Source: UBA4416 sp040387475 (GTDB lineage Bacteria; Bacteroidota; Bacteroidia; B-17B0; Aurantibacillaceae). From it: DNA of 64,000 nt. Location of the stretch: assembly GCA_040387475.1 (NCBI GenBank), contig JAZKDT010000057.1:1-64000 (forward strand), read 5' to 3'. Each line of letters starts with the position of its first letter. Within the stretch, counting starts at the first letter, position 1. A program made the translations under genes and the position numbers. Positions 16,460 to 26,600 of the stretch are shown in pieces. The notes beneath the pieces were generated by a model that was given only the letters and a program-made list of their open reading frames with translations, was not told the DNA's origin and ran no database searches.

Positions 16460-18091
16460 ATGCCAAAAGGAATTTATAAAGTGCCCGTTGCAGCTAACGA
16501 ACCTATTAAGAGTTACGCTCCGGGAAGCCCTGAACGTAAAGAATTACAAGCAATGTTGAAAGAATTGCGCAGTAAAAAACTAAATATTCCGATGTATATC
16601 GGTGATAAAGAGGTAGAAAGTCATGTATTGATAAGGATACATCCACCACACGATCACCAGCATGTATTAGGTCATTTCCATAAAAGTGATAAAAGTCATA
16701 TAACACAGGCCATTGACGCTGCTTTAGCCGCCAAAGAAAAATGGGCCAACTTAAGCTGGGAACACAGAGCCAGTATTTTTTTAAGAGCTGCTGAGTTAAT
16801 TGCAGGCCCGTACCGTGCTAAATTAAATGCTGCTACCATGTTGGGGCAAAGTAAAAACGCGTTCCAGGCTGAAATTGACAGCGCCTGCGAGATCATCGAT
16901 TTCTTAAGGTTCAACGTTCAATACATGACTGAAATTTACGCCGAGCAACCAATTTCCGGCCCTGGTGTATGGAATCGTCTAGAATGGAGACCTCTGGAAG
17001 GATTTATTTATGCCTTAACGCCTTTCAACTTTACAGCCATAGCAGGCAATTTACCAACAAGCTGTGCCATGATGGGTAACGTGGTTGTTTGGAAACCAAG
17101 TAATACGCAGGTTTACAGTGCCAACGTGTTAATGGAAATTTTCAAAAAAGCAGGTGTTCCGGATGGTGTTATTAATTTAATTTATCCTAGCGGACCGGAT
17201 GCAGCTGAAGTAATTTTTAATCACCGAGATTTTGCCGGTATTCACTTTACAGGAAGTACCGAAGTATTTCAAAATATCTGGCAAACCATTGGAAACAATA
17301 TTCACAAATACCGTTCTTACCCTCGTATTGTTGGTGAGACAGGAGGTAAAGATTTTATCATGGCACACAAATCTGCCGAAACAAAATCTTTGGCGGTAGC
17401 TATTTCCCGTGGTGCTTTTGAATATCAGGGACAAAAATGTTCGGCAGCTTCCCGTTGTTATATTCCAAGCAACTTGTGGGAAGAAGTAAAAGGCTTCGTA
17501 TTAGCAGATCTGAAGGACATGAAAATGGGGCCGACAGAAGATTTCACAAACTTCATTAACGCAGTTATTGATGAAAAGAGCTTCGATAAATTGGCAAAAT
17601 ACATTGATGATGCTAAAAAAGATCCTAACGTTGAAATTATAGCCGGAGGAAACTATAACAAATCTACCGGTTATTTTATTGAACCAACAATCATCGTAGC
17701 AAAAGATCCTAAATATGTGACCATGTGTGAAGAATTATTTGGTCCTGTATTAACCGTTTATGTGTACGATGCCGAGAAGTTTGAAGAGACTTTAGAATTG
17801 GTTGATTCTACATCGCCATACGCGCTAACGGGAGCAATCTTATCCCAGGATCGTTATGCCATTGAACTGGCGACTAAAAAATTAAGCAATGCTGCCGGTA
17901 ATTTTTACATTAATGATAAATGTACGGGCGCTGTTGTTGGTCAGCAGCCATTTGGCGGGGCACGAGGAAGTGGAACGAATGATAAAGCCGGTGCGAAAAT
18001 TAATTTATTGCGTTGGGTATCTCCCCGCACCATTAAAGAAACATTTACGCCACCAACAGATTATAAATATCCGTTCTTACAGGCTGATTAA
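16460..18091 (+). CDS. pruA: L-glutamate gamma-semialdehyde (1-pyrroline-5-carboxylate) dehydrogenase
   Basis: This is the second step of proline breakdown: oxidation of glutamate semialdehyde to glutamate with NAD+. The 543-residue protein is the single-function form, without a proline dehydrogenase domain. Aldehyde dehydrogenase landmarks are present: TPFNFTAIAGNLP (about 187-199), the general base Glu293 in VGETGGKDF, the nucleophile Cys327 in GQKCSAAS, and EELFGPVLTVYVY. No proline dehydrogenase gene is in the window. It ends in a clear terminator. Confidence 0.96.
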   Translation: MPKGIYKVPVAANEPIKSYAPGSPERKELQAMLKELRSKKLNIPMYIGDKEVESHVLIRIHPPHDHQHVLGHFHKSDKSHITQAIDAALAAKEKWANLSWEHRASIFLRAAELIAGPYRAKLNAATMLGQSKNAFQAEIDSACEIIDFLRFNVQYMTEIYAEQPISGPGVWNRLEWRPLEGFIYALTPFNFTAIAGNLPTSCAMMGNVVVWKPSNTQVYSANVLMEIFKKAGVPDGVINLIYPSGPDAAEVIFNHRDFAGIHFTGSTEVFQNIWQTIGNNIHKYRSYPRIVGETGGKDFIMAHKSAETKSLAVAISRGAFEYQGQKCSAASRCYIPSNLWEEVKGFVLADLKDMKMGPTEDFTNFINAVIDEKSFDKLAKYIDDAKKDPNVEIIAGGNYNKSTGYFIEPTIIVAKDPKYVTMCEELFGPVLTVYVYDAEKFEETLELVDSTSPYALTGAILSQDRYAIELATKKLSNAAGNFYINDKCTGAVVGQQPFGGARGSGTNDKAGAKINLLRWVSPRTIKETFTPPTDYKYPFLQAD

Positions 18092-18106
18092 TTTCATTTA
18101 AATTAT

Positions 18107-18141
18107 AAAAAAACCATTCGCTTTACATGAATGGTTTTTTT
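18107..18141 (+). terminator. Rho-independent terminator of pruA
   Basis: AAACCATTC and GAATGGTTT pair around a short loop and are followed by a run of T. It starts about 15 bases after the pruA stop. Confidence 0.88.
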
Positions 18142-18221
18142 ATTTATACGCTTCACATAAAAACTTTGCTAAAGCTGTTCATCCTGTTTATATTTAAACA
18201 AAAAAACAGAATCAGATCAAA

Positions 18222-18608
18222 TTGAATTTTACAAAAAATATCGTTTTCAAAAATTTCACATTAGAACTGCATGATGAAGGTTATTATGAAATTACCATGG
18301 AAGACGATGGAGTATTTGGTTTTGAAGAACTGGACCTTTTAGTGGCCGCGCAAAAAATTTTTGGTGAAAAAAAGTTGCCGGTTATCGTTATGTGCGGAGA
18401 ATATTCGTCAACAGATATTGAGTTTATTAAACACCTCGCTAAAAACGAAAATGATCCTTATTCAAAAGCAGATGCCTTTGTTTTAAAATCAATTGCTCAA
18501 AGGCTCATGGCTAATTTCTATATAAAAATTGTTGTTCCCGAACGTCCCACAAAATTCTTTAACAAGAGAACAGATGCTTATCAATGGATTAAACAATTTA
18601 TGGAGTAA
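18222..18608 (+). CDS. STAS-like (DUF7793-type) protein
   Basis: This 128-residue protein uses a TTG start (MNFTKNIVFKNFTLEL). The pattern of a short strand pair, FEELDLLVAAQKIFGEKKLPVIVMCGEYSST, a central helix, AFVLKSIAQRLMANFYIKIVVPERPTKFFNKRTDAYQWI and a final helix matches small STAS/SpoIIAA-like proteins common in Bacteroidota, of unknown function. The A-x-V-x-x-S/A-x-x-R-x-x-A-N-F-Y-x-K segment and FF--RTDAYQWI are typical. It is followed after 19 bases by a beta-barrel gene that may have its own promoter inside the 3' end of this gene. Confidence 0.75.
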   Translation: MNFTKNIVFKNFTLELHDEGYYEITMEDDGVFGFEELDLLVAAQKIFGEKKLPVIVMCGEYSSTDIEFIKHLAKNENDPYSKADAFVLKSIAQRLMANFYIKIVVPERPTKFFNKRTDAYQWIKQFME

Positions 18609-18613
18609 ATGAG

Positions 18614-18621
18614 TATCTTTG
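18614..18621 (+). promoter_or_regulatory. -7 box TATCTTTG six bases before a TTG start
   Basis: The sequence is an exact TANNTTTG match ending 6 bases before the TTG at 18628. No good -33 TTTG is seen at the expected spacing. If used, transcription would start within a few bases of the start codon. Confidence 0.35.
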
Positions 18622-18627
18622 TAATGC

Positions 18628-19281
18628 TTGAAAAAAATACTGCTCATACTTATTAGTTTATCTTTCGCGGTTTACAGCCAGGAAAAACAAAGCGCTTTTA
18701 ATTTATTGGTTGTTGCCGGGGTTTCGCCTTCGCAGGTACATGGTGATAATTACAGTGGATTTCATAAATTAGGATTTATGGGTGGTACGGGTGTGGAAAC
18801 TGTATTTAACGAAAAAGCAAGCATGAGTTTATCATTTTTATTTATTCAAAAAGGAGCGCGTAAAAATCAGAGCATCGAAAAAAATGACCTGACGTATTAC
18901 TACCTGAATCTTAATTACCTGGAGGTTCCTATTTTAGTGACTTATACGCAAAAACGATTTTTATTTGACGTGGGAGTTTCGGCAGCTTACTTAATTAGTT
19001 ACATAGAAGGATCTGAAGCAGGAAATTTTACGGGCATTTATCCTTTTCAAAAATTTGATTATTCCGTAAAAGTTGGGCTTGGCGTAAACCTCTCGCCTAA
19101 ATGGTTTGTGAACTTTAGAAGCAGTAATTCTTTTATCACTACCCGACCTAACCGGGTCAAACAGGCAATTTATTACAACAATATCATCGCCCGAACGTTT
19201 AATAAAGGGTATTACAATAATATCCTGGAGTTTACATTAGGGTATCGTATTAAAACAAAAAAAAGTAAAGTTGGATCATAA
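18628..19281 (+). CDS. Outer-membrane beta-barrel (porin-like, PorT-type fold) protein
   Basis: This 217-residue protein starts with TTG; an ATG four bases upstream is in another frame with an early stop. The signal peptide is MKKILLILISLSFAVYSQ. The mature part has the amphipathic strands of the small beta-barrel family (GGTGVETVFNEKASMSLSFLFIQKGA, YYYLNLNYLEVPILVTYT, FLFDVGVSAAYLI). The L-E-V-P-x-L-x-x-Y-x segment is typical of the Bacteroidota outer membrane protein beta-barrel family. The gene overlaps the start of ubiX by 11 bases. Confidence 0.82.
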   Translation: MKKILLILISLSFAVYSQEKQSAFNLLVVAGVSPSQVHGDNYSGFHKLGFMGGTGVETVFNEKASMSLSFLFIQKGARKNQSIEKNDLTYYYLNLNYLEVPILVTYTQKRFLFDVGVSAAYLISYIEGSEAGNFTGIYPFQKFDYSVKVGLGVNLSPKWFVNFRSSNSFITTRPNRVKQAIYYNNIIARTFNKGYYNNILEFTLGYRIKTKKSKVGS

Positions 19282-19840
19282 ACATAAAATAGTTGTAGCA
19301 GTTACCGGAGCCAGTGGAAGCATTTATGCGAAAATCCTGCTTGACAAGTTGTCTAAATTATCCGACCAAATTGAACAGGTAGGCATAGTAATGAGCGATA
19401 ATGCCAAGGATGTATGGAAGCATGAACTCGGACACGAGGACTATAAAAACTATTCAAACTTTACATTTTATGAAAAATCTGATTTTTTTGCTCCCTTTGC
19501 ATCAGGCTCGGCCAAATATACCACGATGATTATTTGCCCTTGCAGTATGGGAACGATGGCCCGCATTGCCTCCGGAATCAGTAATGATTTGACAAGCCGT
19601 GCTGCCGATGTGATGTTAAAAGAAAGAAGAAAATTGATTTTAATGATCCGCGACACGCCCTATAGTTTGATTCACATTAATAATATGCAAACGGTAACCC
19701 AGGCCGGTGGTATTATTTGTCCTGCTTCGCCTTCTTTTTACAGTAAACCCAAAAGCTTTGAAGAACTGGCGGCAACAGTAGTAGACAGAGCTTTAGACCT
19801 TGCCGGATTAGATGTCAGCAGTTACCGTTGGTCGGAGTAA
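19271..19840 (+). CDS. ubiX: Flavin prenyltransferase
   Basis: This enzyme makes prenylated FMN, the cofactor of UbiD-type decarboxylases. The 189-residue protein has the UbiX landmarks AVTGASGSIYAKILLDKL, CPCSMGTMARIASGISNDLTSRAADVMLKERR, LILMIRDTPYSLIHINNM and CPASPSFYSKP. It starts with TTG inside the 3' end of the beta-barrel gene (11-base overlap). No ubiD gene is in the window. I expect the product to serve a decarboxylase encoded elsewhere. Confidence 0.95.
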   Translation: MDHKHKIVVAVTGASGSIYAKILLDKLSKLSDQIEQVGIVMSDNAKDVWKHELGHEDYKNYSNFTFYEKSDFFAPFASGSAKYTTMIICPCSMGTMARIASGISNDLTSRAADVMLKERRKLILMIRDTPYSLIHINNMQTVTQAGGIICPASPSFYSKPKSFEELAATVVDRALDLAGLDVSSYRWSE

Positions 19841-19902
19841 GATTTAACAGTTTTCGGGCTTTTTTGTTAGTAGTTTTTTAGAATCATTCGCTATTATTTT
19901 CA

Positions 19903-19910
19903 TATTTTTG
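19903..19910 (+). promoter_or_regulatory. Candidate -7 box TATTTTTG
   Basis: Exact TANNTTTG match 23 bases before the ATG of the 1201-residue T9SS protein. No TTTG is found at 18-20 bases upstream, so support is partial. Confidence 0.35.
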
Positions 19911-19933
19911 ATTGAAAATTAAATTCATCTAAC

Positions 19934-22900
19934 ATGAAAAGACTTTTATCTATTATTTTTATTGCTTTAGCGGTAAATGCGTTAGCTCAAACACCCATTG
20001 CCACGCCCGCTACACAAGCATCAAATGTTACAATTACCAACATTACCACCACATCATTTAAAGTTAATTGGACTTCCGGAAGTGGAACTTACGATCTGGT
20101 TATAGTAAAGCCTGCAGCTAATGCAGTAAGTGCGCCTGTAAATGCCAATGGTGTTTCTTACAGCGCAAGTTCCAATTACGGATCGGGTTCAAGTTTGGGA
20201 AATTCGAACTACGTTGTTTATAAGGGATCTACCGCTAATTCAATAACCGTTTCCGGTTTATCACCAAATTTTAATTATGAAGTGATCGTGTACTCGGCTA
20301 ATTACGGCTGTACTCAATATGTTTTTGGAAGTTGTACCAATACGGGATATCTGTTTAAAACAACTTATTCATCTTCCAATAGCGAATCTCACTACACGCT
20401 CGCAACCAAGCCAACATCTTTACCAACTTTATCCGTTGTTGGAACACCCGGAGCTACTACTGCTACGCTGAGCGTGACCGGAGCCGGTGCAAACTGGAGT
20501 TTGATTTCAGTACGTGACCAAACAGTTACCGGAGCAAATCCGGTGGATGGAACTTATTATGGAGCTTCGCCAACTTTTGGTTTTGGAGCTCAAATAGGAG
20601 GCACCGGTAGTTTAAATTATTCTGCTTATTTTAACTCAGCAACAGGTACTGTTAATTTAACTAACCTTCAACCAGCTACGGATTATTTTGCCAGAGCCTA
20701 TGCCTGTAACGGAACCGGATCTGCAAGCAATAATAGCTATAATTATTATGGTTACGATCTTGTTTCCTTTTCAACCTACAACACGCCTCCAACTCTAAAC
20801 ACTGTTTCCAATTACACGGTTTGCCAGGATGCCCCAACAACTACGGTTTCCCTAGCCGGGATTGGTGATGGAAGCTCGGCGGAAACGCAAACTGTATCTT
20901 TTTCAGTCACTTCCAGCAACACTATTCTTCTTCCGGCTCCAACGATATCGTACTCTCATCCAAGTACAAGTGCTACACTGGATTTTAAACCAAATGCAGG
21001 ACAATCGGGTACATCTGTTGTTACAATTTATGAGAACGATGGAGGCCCTAATAATAATATTACTATAAAAACATTTACTGTTACAGTATTAGGCATTCCT
21101 GCAGCAGCCGGAGCGATCTCAACTGCAACCACTACTATTTGTAAAGTAAAGAACGGTGTTGTATTTACTGTTCCATCTATTGCAAATGCTACAAGCTATA
21201 ACTGGATCCTACCTCCCAATGCAACGGTAACGGCCGGTGCAAACACCAATTCTATCACAGTGAACTTTAATATTACATCAAACACCTTTAATATAAAGGT
21301 TAATGGAACCAACACAAATGGTTGCGGCTCCGGAGCTATTTCGTCGCTTCAAGTAAATTTTGATGATCTGCCTACTCCATCTAACGCGGGGCCGAATCAA
21401 CAGATTTGTAATAATTTAACCGCATTAGCAGCAAATGTTCCCTCTATTGGAACGGGTGCATGGACTTATTGTTCTACAGGATTAGGGAACCTTTCATCAA
21501 CAGTAACTCCAAATGCTAATTTACAAGTAGTAAATAATCAAACCGTAACATCTGTGTGGACTATTAGCAATGGCGTTTGTCCTGCAAGTTCCTCAACGGT
21601 TGTTGTTGCTAATATTAATGGATCTCCTAGTTGTAATCCCGATGCTGATTTTTTAACTAATAATACTACACCATGTCTGGGCTCTTCAGTAAACTATACG
21701 AGTACTTCAGTAGGCGCCACATCGTATACCTGGAGTTTCGGTGCTACCGCTACTCCATCTGTTTCTAATTCGGCGAACGCATCTGTTGTTTATTCTTCAG
21801 TGGGCCCAAAAACTGTGACCTTAACTATTAATAGTTTATCGGGTTTAAATACCGAAATTAAAACGGGCTATATTAATGTAATAACTATTCCTGCAGCGCC
21901 CATTACAATTTTTGGAAACTCAACTATTTGCCAGGGGCAAACTGCTGAATCATTTTTTGTTAATACAGTAGCAAACGCCACAGGATATAACTGGACATTC
22001 CCAAGTGGGGTTTCCCAGAATACCGGAGGAAATACCAACGGCATTACTGCCAACTTCTCAACAACTGCGGTTAGTGGCAATATAAGTGTTAGTGCATTCA
22101 ATGGATGTGGAGTGAGTTCAGTAACAACAAAAAGTATTACTGTTTCTCCGTTACCAACTGCTGCACCAACTATTTCAGGGAACAATACTGTATGCCAGGG
22201 AGAAAATGCTGTAATGTATGTTGCCAATAATTTAAATAACGCTTTGTCTTATACATGGAGCACTCCTAATGGCGCAAATATCGTAGCAGGATTAAATACA
22301 AAAACCATTACCGTAAATTACAGTAATTCTGCAAGCTCAGGAACTATCAGCGTTTTTGGAACTAACGGTTGTGGTGATGGTGGCGTAAAAAATAAAAATA
22401 TTACCGTAAATCCATTACCGGGAGCTGCCGGAAGTATTACAGGATCAACTTCTAATCAAGTATGTCCTTTATCAACCAACATTAATTATTCTGTTTCGCC
22501 AATAACTAATGCTACAGGATACACGTGGTTATTCCCTTCCGGATATTCGGTGGCCAGCGGTTCAAACACAAACTCTATTTTCTTAAACGCTTCATTGAAC
22601 TCAAGTAATGGAGGGGTTAAAGTTGTTGGTACAAATGCGTGTGGTGCCGGCGATACATCAAGCGTATTAAATGTAAATATTTCAGGATTACCTACTCAAC
22701 AACTTTGCGTGGTTACTGTTGATAGTTCTTCGGTACATAACGAAATTTTTTGGCAAAAAAATGGTGTATCCAATGTAGATAGTTTCAGAATTTTCAGACA
22801 ACAATCATTAATATTAGATACATTAATTGGTACGGTTGCTTATAATGATTTAAGCAGATTAGTAGATAGTACAGCTAATCCTAATGTAACTAGCTATATT

Positions 22901-23539
22901 TATAAAATTGCGGCTGTTGATTTTTGTGGAAATGAAGGGCCAAAAAGTTTAGAACATAAAACTATACATTTAGTAAATAATTATTCGGCACCAAACATGA
23001 ATTTAAGTTGGTTTCCATACTTAGGTGCAACTGTAATTAATTATAGAGTGTTAAGAGATACCAACAATTCAGGTAATTGGATCGTTTTAAATAATAGCAT
23101 ACCTCCAAATGTATACACATATACAGATTTTAGTATTCCAGCTGGTGCAAATAGTGTGCAACACCGTGTTGATGTTATTTGGGCTATCTCTTGCGACCCA
23201 ACTGCTAAAGTGGCGCAAAGTATCGTAAATACAACGAAGTCAAACACTAAAGATTATACCATTAACGTTATCACATCAGTGGCAGAACAAAATGAGTTCT
23301 TAAATTCTATCTCCCTGTATCCCAATCCAACAAAAGATATGTTTGATATTGAGTTAAAATCGGGTCTCGAAAGTTTTGATGTTGAGATCTATAATCAATT
23401 AGGAAGTCAGTTAAAATCTTCTCATTTAACTTATACGGATAAAGCGAGTGTTGATATCAGTGAATTTAGTTCGGGTATTTATTATGTGGTGATAAAAACA
23501 GCAATGGGATCGGTAACTAAACGCGTTTCTAAACTATAA
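19934..23539 (+). CDS. Giant T9SS-exported surface protein with FN3/Ig/PKD-like repeats
   Basis: The 1201-residue protein has a signal peptide (MKRLLSIIFIALAVNALAQ) and fibronectin-III-like modules (to about 285). A DUF-like all-beta stretch (about 286-385) follows. Then come several PKD/Ig-like modules with the recurring core SYNW..P..A....G.NTN.I.VNF, a clear PKD domain at about 555-650 (TSYTWSFGATATP), a further FN3-like module (about 930-1110) and a C-terminal type A sorting domain (about 1125-1201, SLYPNPTKDMFDIEL...GIYYVVI). It should be secreted through the outer membrane and attached to the surface. No catalytic domain is evident, so it is probably an adhesin or structural protein. 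It ends in a terminator and is followed by a Reg_prop/SpoIIE sensor. Confidence 0.88.
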   Translation: MKRLLSIIFIALAVNALAQTPIATPATQASNVTITNITTTSFKVNWTSGSGTYDLVIVKPAANAVSAPVNANGVSYSASSNYGSGSSLGNSNYVVYKGSTANSITVSGLSPNFNYEVIVYSANYGCTQYVFGSCTNTGYLFKTTYSSSNSESHYTLATKPTSLPTLSVVGTPGATTATLSVTGAGANWSLISVRDQTVTGANPVDGTYYGASPTFGFGAQIGGTGSLNYSAYFNSATGTVNLTNLQPATDYFARAYACNGTGSASNNSYNYYGYDLVSFSTYNTPPTLNTVSNYTVCQDAPTTTVSLAGIGDGSSAETQTVSFSVTSSNTILLPAPTISYSHPSTSATLDFKPNAGQSGTSVVTIYENDGGPNNNITIKTFTVTVLGIPAAAGAISTATTTICKVKNGVVFTVPSIANATSYNWILPPNATVTAGANTNSITVNFNITSNTFNIKVNGTNTNGCGSGAISSLQVNFDDLPTPSNAGPNQQICNNLTALAANVPSIGTGAWTYCSTGLGNLSSTVTPNANLQVVNNQTVTSVWTISNGVCPASSSTVVVANINGSPSCNPDADFLTNNTTPCLGSSVNYTSTSVGATSYTWSFGATATPSVSNSANASVVYSSVGPKTVTLTINSLSGLNTEIKTGYINVITIPAAPITIFGNSTICQGQTAESFFVNTVANATGYNWTFPSGVSQNTGGNTNGITANFSTTAVSGNISVSAFNGCGVSSVTTKSITVSPLPTAAPTISGNNTVCQGENAVMYVANNLNNALSYTWSTPNGANIVAGLNTKTITVNYSNSASSGTISVFGTNGCGDGGVKNKNITVNPLPGAAGSITGSTSNQVCPLSTNINYSVSPITNATGYTWLFPSGYSVASGSNTNSIFLNASLNSSNGGVKVVGTNACGAGDTSSVLNVNISGLPTQQLCVVTVDSSSVHNEIFWQKNGVSNVDSFRIFRQQSLILDTLIGTVAYNDLSRLVDSTANPNVTSYIYKIAAVDFCGNEGPKSLEHKTIHLVNNYSAPNMNLSWFPYLGATVINYRVLRDTNNSGNWIVLNNSIPPNVYTYTDFSIPAGANSVQHRVDVIWAISCDPTAKVAQSIVNTTKSNTKDYTINVITSVAEQNEFLNSISLYPNPTKDMFDIELKSGLESFDVEIYNQLGSQLKSSHLTYTDKASVDISEFSSGIYYVVIKTAMGSVTKRVSKL

Positions 23540-23560
23540 ATACCGCATTTTCTTAAATAT

Positions 23561-23592
23561 TAAAGGCTGTCTGTGTGAGACAGCCTTTTTTT
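23561..23592 (+). terminator. Rho-independent terminator after the T9SS protein
   Basis: AAAGGCTGTCT and AGACAGCCTTT pair around GTGTG and are followed by a T run. It separates the surface protein gene from the phosphatase gene, so the two are likely separate transcripts. Confidence 0.9.
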
Positions 23593-23611
23593 ATTAAATT
23601 TATGCTGCAAA

Positions 23612-26600
23612 ATGCTTAAAAAATCAGTTTTCATACTATTCCTTGCTTTCAGTTTCTCAATGTTGAGATCCCAGGATTATAATTTTAAACATTTTGGTCA
23701 AAAACAAGGACTTGCCAATGCAAATATAAAGTGCATTTTCCAGGACAGCTATGGTTTTTTATGGTTTGCCACTCAGGGTGGTGGAATCAGCAAATTTGAC
23801 GGAAAAACATTTACAAATTATGATAAACAGGATGGCCTTGTTGGAAACGATGTCATATGCATTACCGAAGACGAAAACAGATCTATCTGGATTGGAACGG
23901 TTGACGGTGTTTCTATATATGACAGAAAAAAATTCAGAAATTACACAACGGATAACGGATTAAAGGAGAACAAAGTGTTCCACATTTTATGCGACGGAAC
24001 AAAAACCTGGATATCGACTTTTGGTGGCGGTATTGCTATTCTTGAACATGAAAAATTCACTTATCTCAATACTGATAACGGACTAAGTTCAAATAAAGTT
24101 TTTTGCGTTTTTAAGGACAAAAATAAAAAATACTGGATCGGTACGAGTAAAGGTGGCATTAATCTATACAATGGTAATTCATTTACCATTATCAAAGAGT
24201 CTAAAAACTTTAACTCTGCCTCTGCATTTTGCTTTTATGAAAGTACTGACGGAAAAATATGGATCGGTACTCCGGGGAAAGGTGTTTTTTACCTGGATAA
24301 TAACATATTTCATCAAATTGATATTCCTTTAATAAGCACAGATTACATTTCAAAAATTATTGAAGATAAACAACATAACATTTGGTGCGCGACGGAACAC
24401 GGGCTGGTAAAAATATATAAGGATCTAAGTTATAAGATATTCGACAAAGAAAATGGCTTAGCCGGTATTGATATTCCATCCATACTTTGCGACTATGAAG
24501 GAGAGATATGGGTATCATGCTTCGGAAATGGCGTGTATAAATTAACCAATGAAGCTTTATCGGTTTATACAAAGCAGCATGGTTTAAGCGACAACCGTGT
24601 AATTGCTTTCTCTAAAAAAAATGATGGATTTTTATTTAGTACAACCAGTGGAGTAAATAACTTTAACGACGGCAAAATTGAAACTGTAACGCTACCGAAA
24701 GAACTGACGGACAATATTATTACGGCCTTATTTATTGAAGATAAGACCCTTTATGTTGGCACAGAAAGTAGGGGTTTATTCATTTTAAACGAATCATCAA
24801 AAAATAATTATACGATTTTAAAATCAGTTACTAAAATCGACACGGTTGACTTAAAAACCATTATTACCTGTATTAAAAAAGATGCCGTAACTAATACAAT
24901 TTGGGTGAGCTCATACGGAACAGGAATTGTCAAAATCCAGAATGGCGAAACCAGCTTGCTTTGTAAAGAAAACAAGTCACTGCCTACAAATGATATCATG
25001 TGTATTCATGTCATTAACCGGGATCTTTGGATTGGAACCATTGGTGAAGGCATTCTTAAATTAAATCCATCTACTAATACGATCACACATTTTGGCAAAA
25101 AAGAAGGGTTTACAAGCACGAATGTGTTTTCGATCAATGAAATAAATAACCATGTTATTGTTGGGTCCATTGATGAAGGCCTGTTTATATACAACAACAG
25201 CGCGTTTAGCAACATCAATAAAAAGAACGGATTATTAAGTAATTCTATTAACGTTATACAAAAAACAGAAGATAATACTTTATGGATAGGGACCGATTTG
25301 GGAATTAATAAAGTAACACTTGATAAAAACTTTTCACTTCAAAATATTAAGGCCTATACCGACGAGGATGGGTTGAAATCTTCTGCTATTGAACAAAATG
25401 CTTCTATGGCACAAAACGGTTTTTTATATTTTGGAACAGGCGAAGGTTTAGTATCCTATAATTCAAAAGAAGATATTGTAAACGATATAAAACCGAAAGT
25501 TCTGGTAAGTGACATTCTTCTAAAATACAGTAAAATTGATAGTACGAAAGTAAAATTTGATTCGCTTTCAAAACTTAACCTCCCAATAAGTCCTATTTTT
25601 GATTATAAGCAAAACGATATTACTTTTAAATTTAAAGCCCTATCCACGCAAACAACCAACTATCAGTTTTTATTGGAAGGATACGACAAAGACTGGTCGC
25701 CGGCACAAACCAATAGTGAAGCGGTTTTTACGAATTTGTCTCCCGGGAAATATGTTTTTAAATTAAAAGCGATTAATAAATATAATATTGAAAGTGACAT
25801 CATAGAATACGCTTTTGAAATTACACCACCTTTTTACATGCGCTGGTGGTTTTTTATTACAACTATTATAGTGATTATTGCGAGTATTTTTTCTTTTATT
25901 AAATACCGAACGCAAAAGCTTATCCGCGAAAAACAAGTATTGGAGACTAAAGTTACCGAGCGAACCTCTGAACTAAAAAGTGCCAATTTACATCTCAATA
26001 TAGCGATAGAAGAAATAAAAGACAGTATCAATTATGCCGAACGTATTCAAAGTTCGATTTTGCCGGAAACATCTGTTATAAAAGAACAATTACCCAACAG
26101 TTTTATTTTATTTAAACCACGTGACGTTGTAAGCGGCGACTTTTACTGGTTTAACAAAACAGATGGTAAATTATTTGTAGCCTGTGTAGATTGCACCGGT
26201 CATGGTGTTCCCGGTGCATTTATGAGTATGATTGGGAACTCCTTATTGAATGAGATCATTCTGACGAAAAAAATAACCAGTCCTTCCGCTATTTTATCCA
26301 GTCTGAATACGAGTATTTTTAAAGTGTTAAAACAAAACACGTCGGCATCGAGAGATGGTATGGATATGGCGCTATGCATGATTGACTTGAAAGCCAATAC
26401 CCTAACCTACGCGGGCGCCAACAGAGAGTTATTATTGATAAGAAATTCTGAACTGATAGAATACAAGCCAACAAAAAGTGCCATTGGTGGATTTACTGAT
26501 TCTGCCACTGTATTTAGAGAAACAGTAATTGAGTTTTTACCAAATGATCAGTTTTATATGACCACCGACGGTTACGCAGATCAGTTTGGAGGGGAGAAAG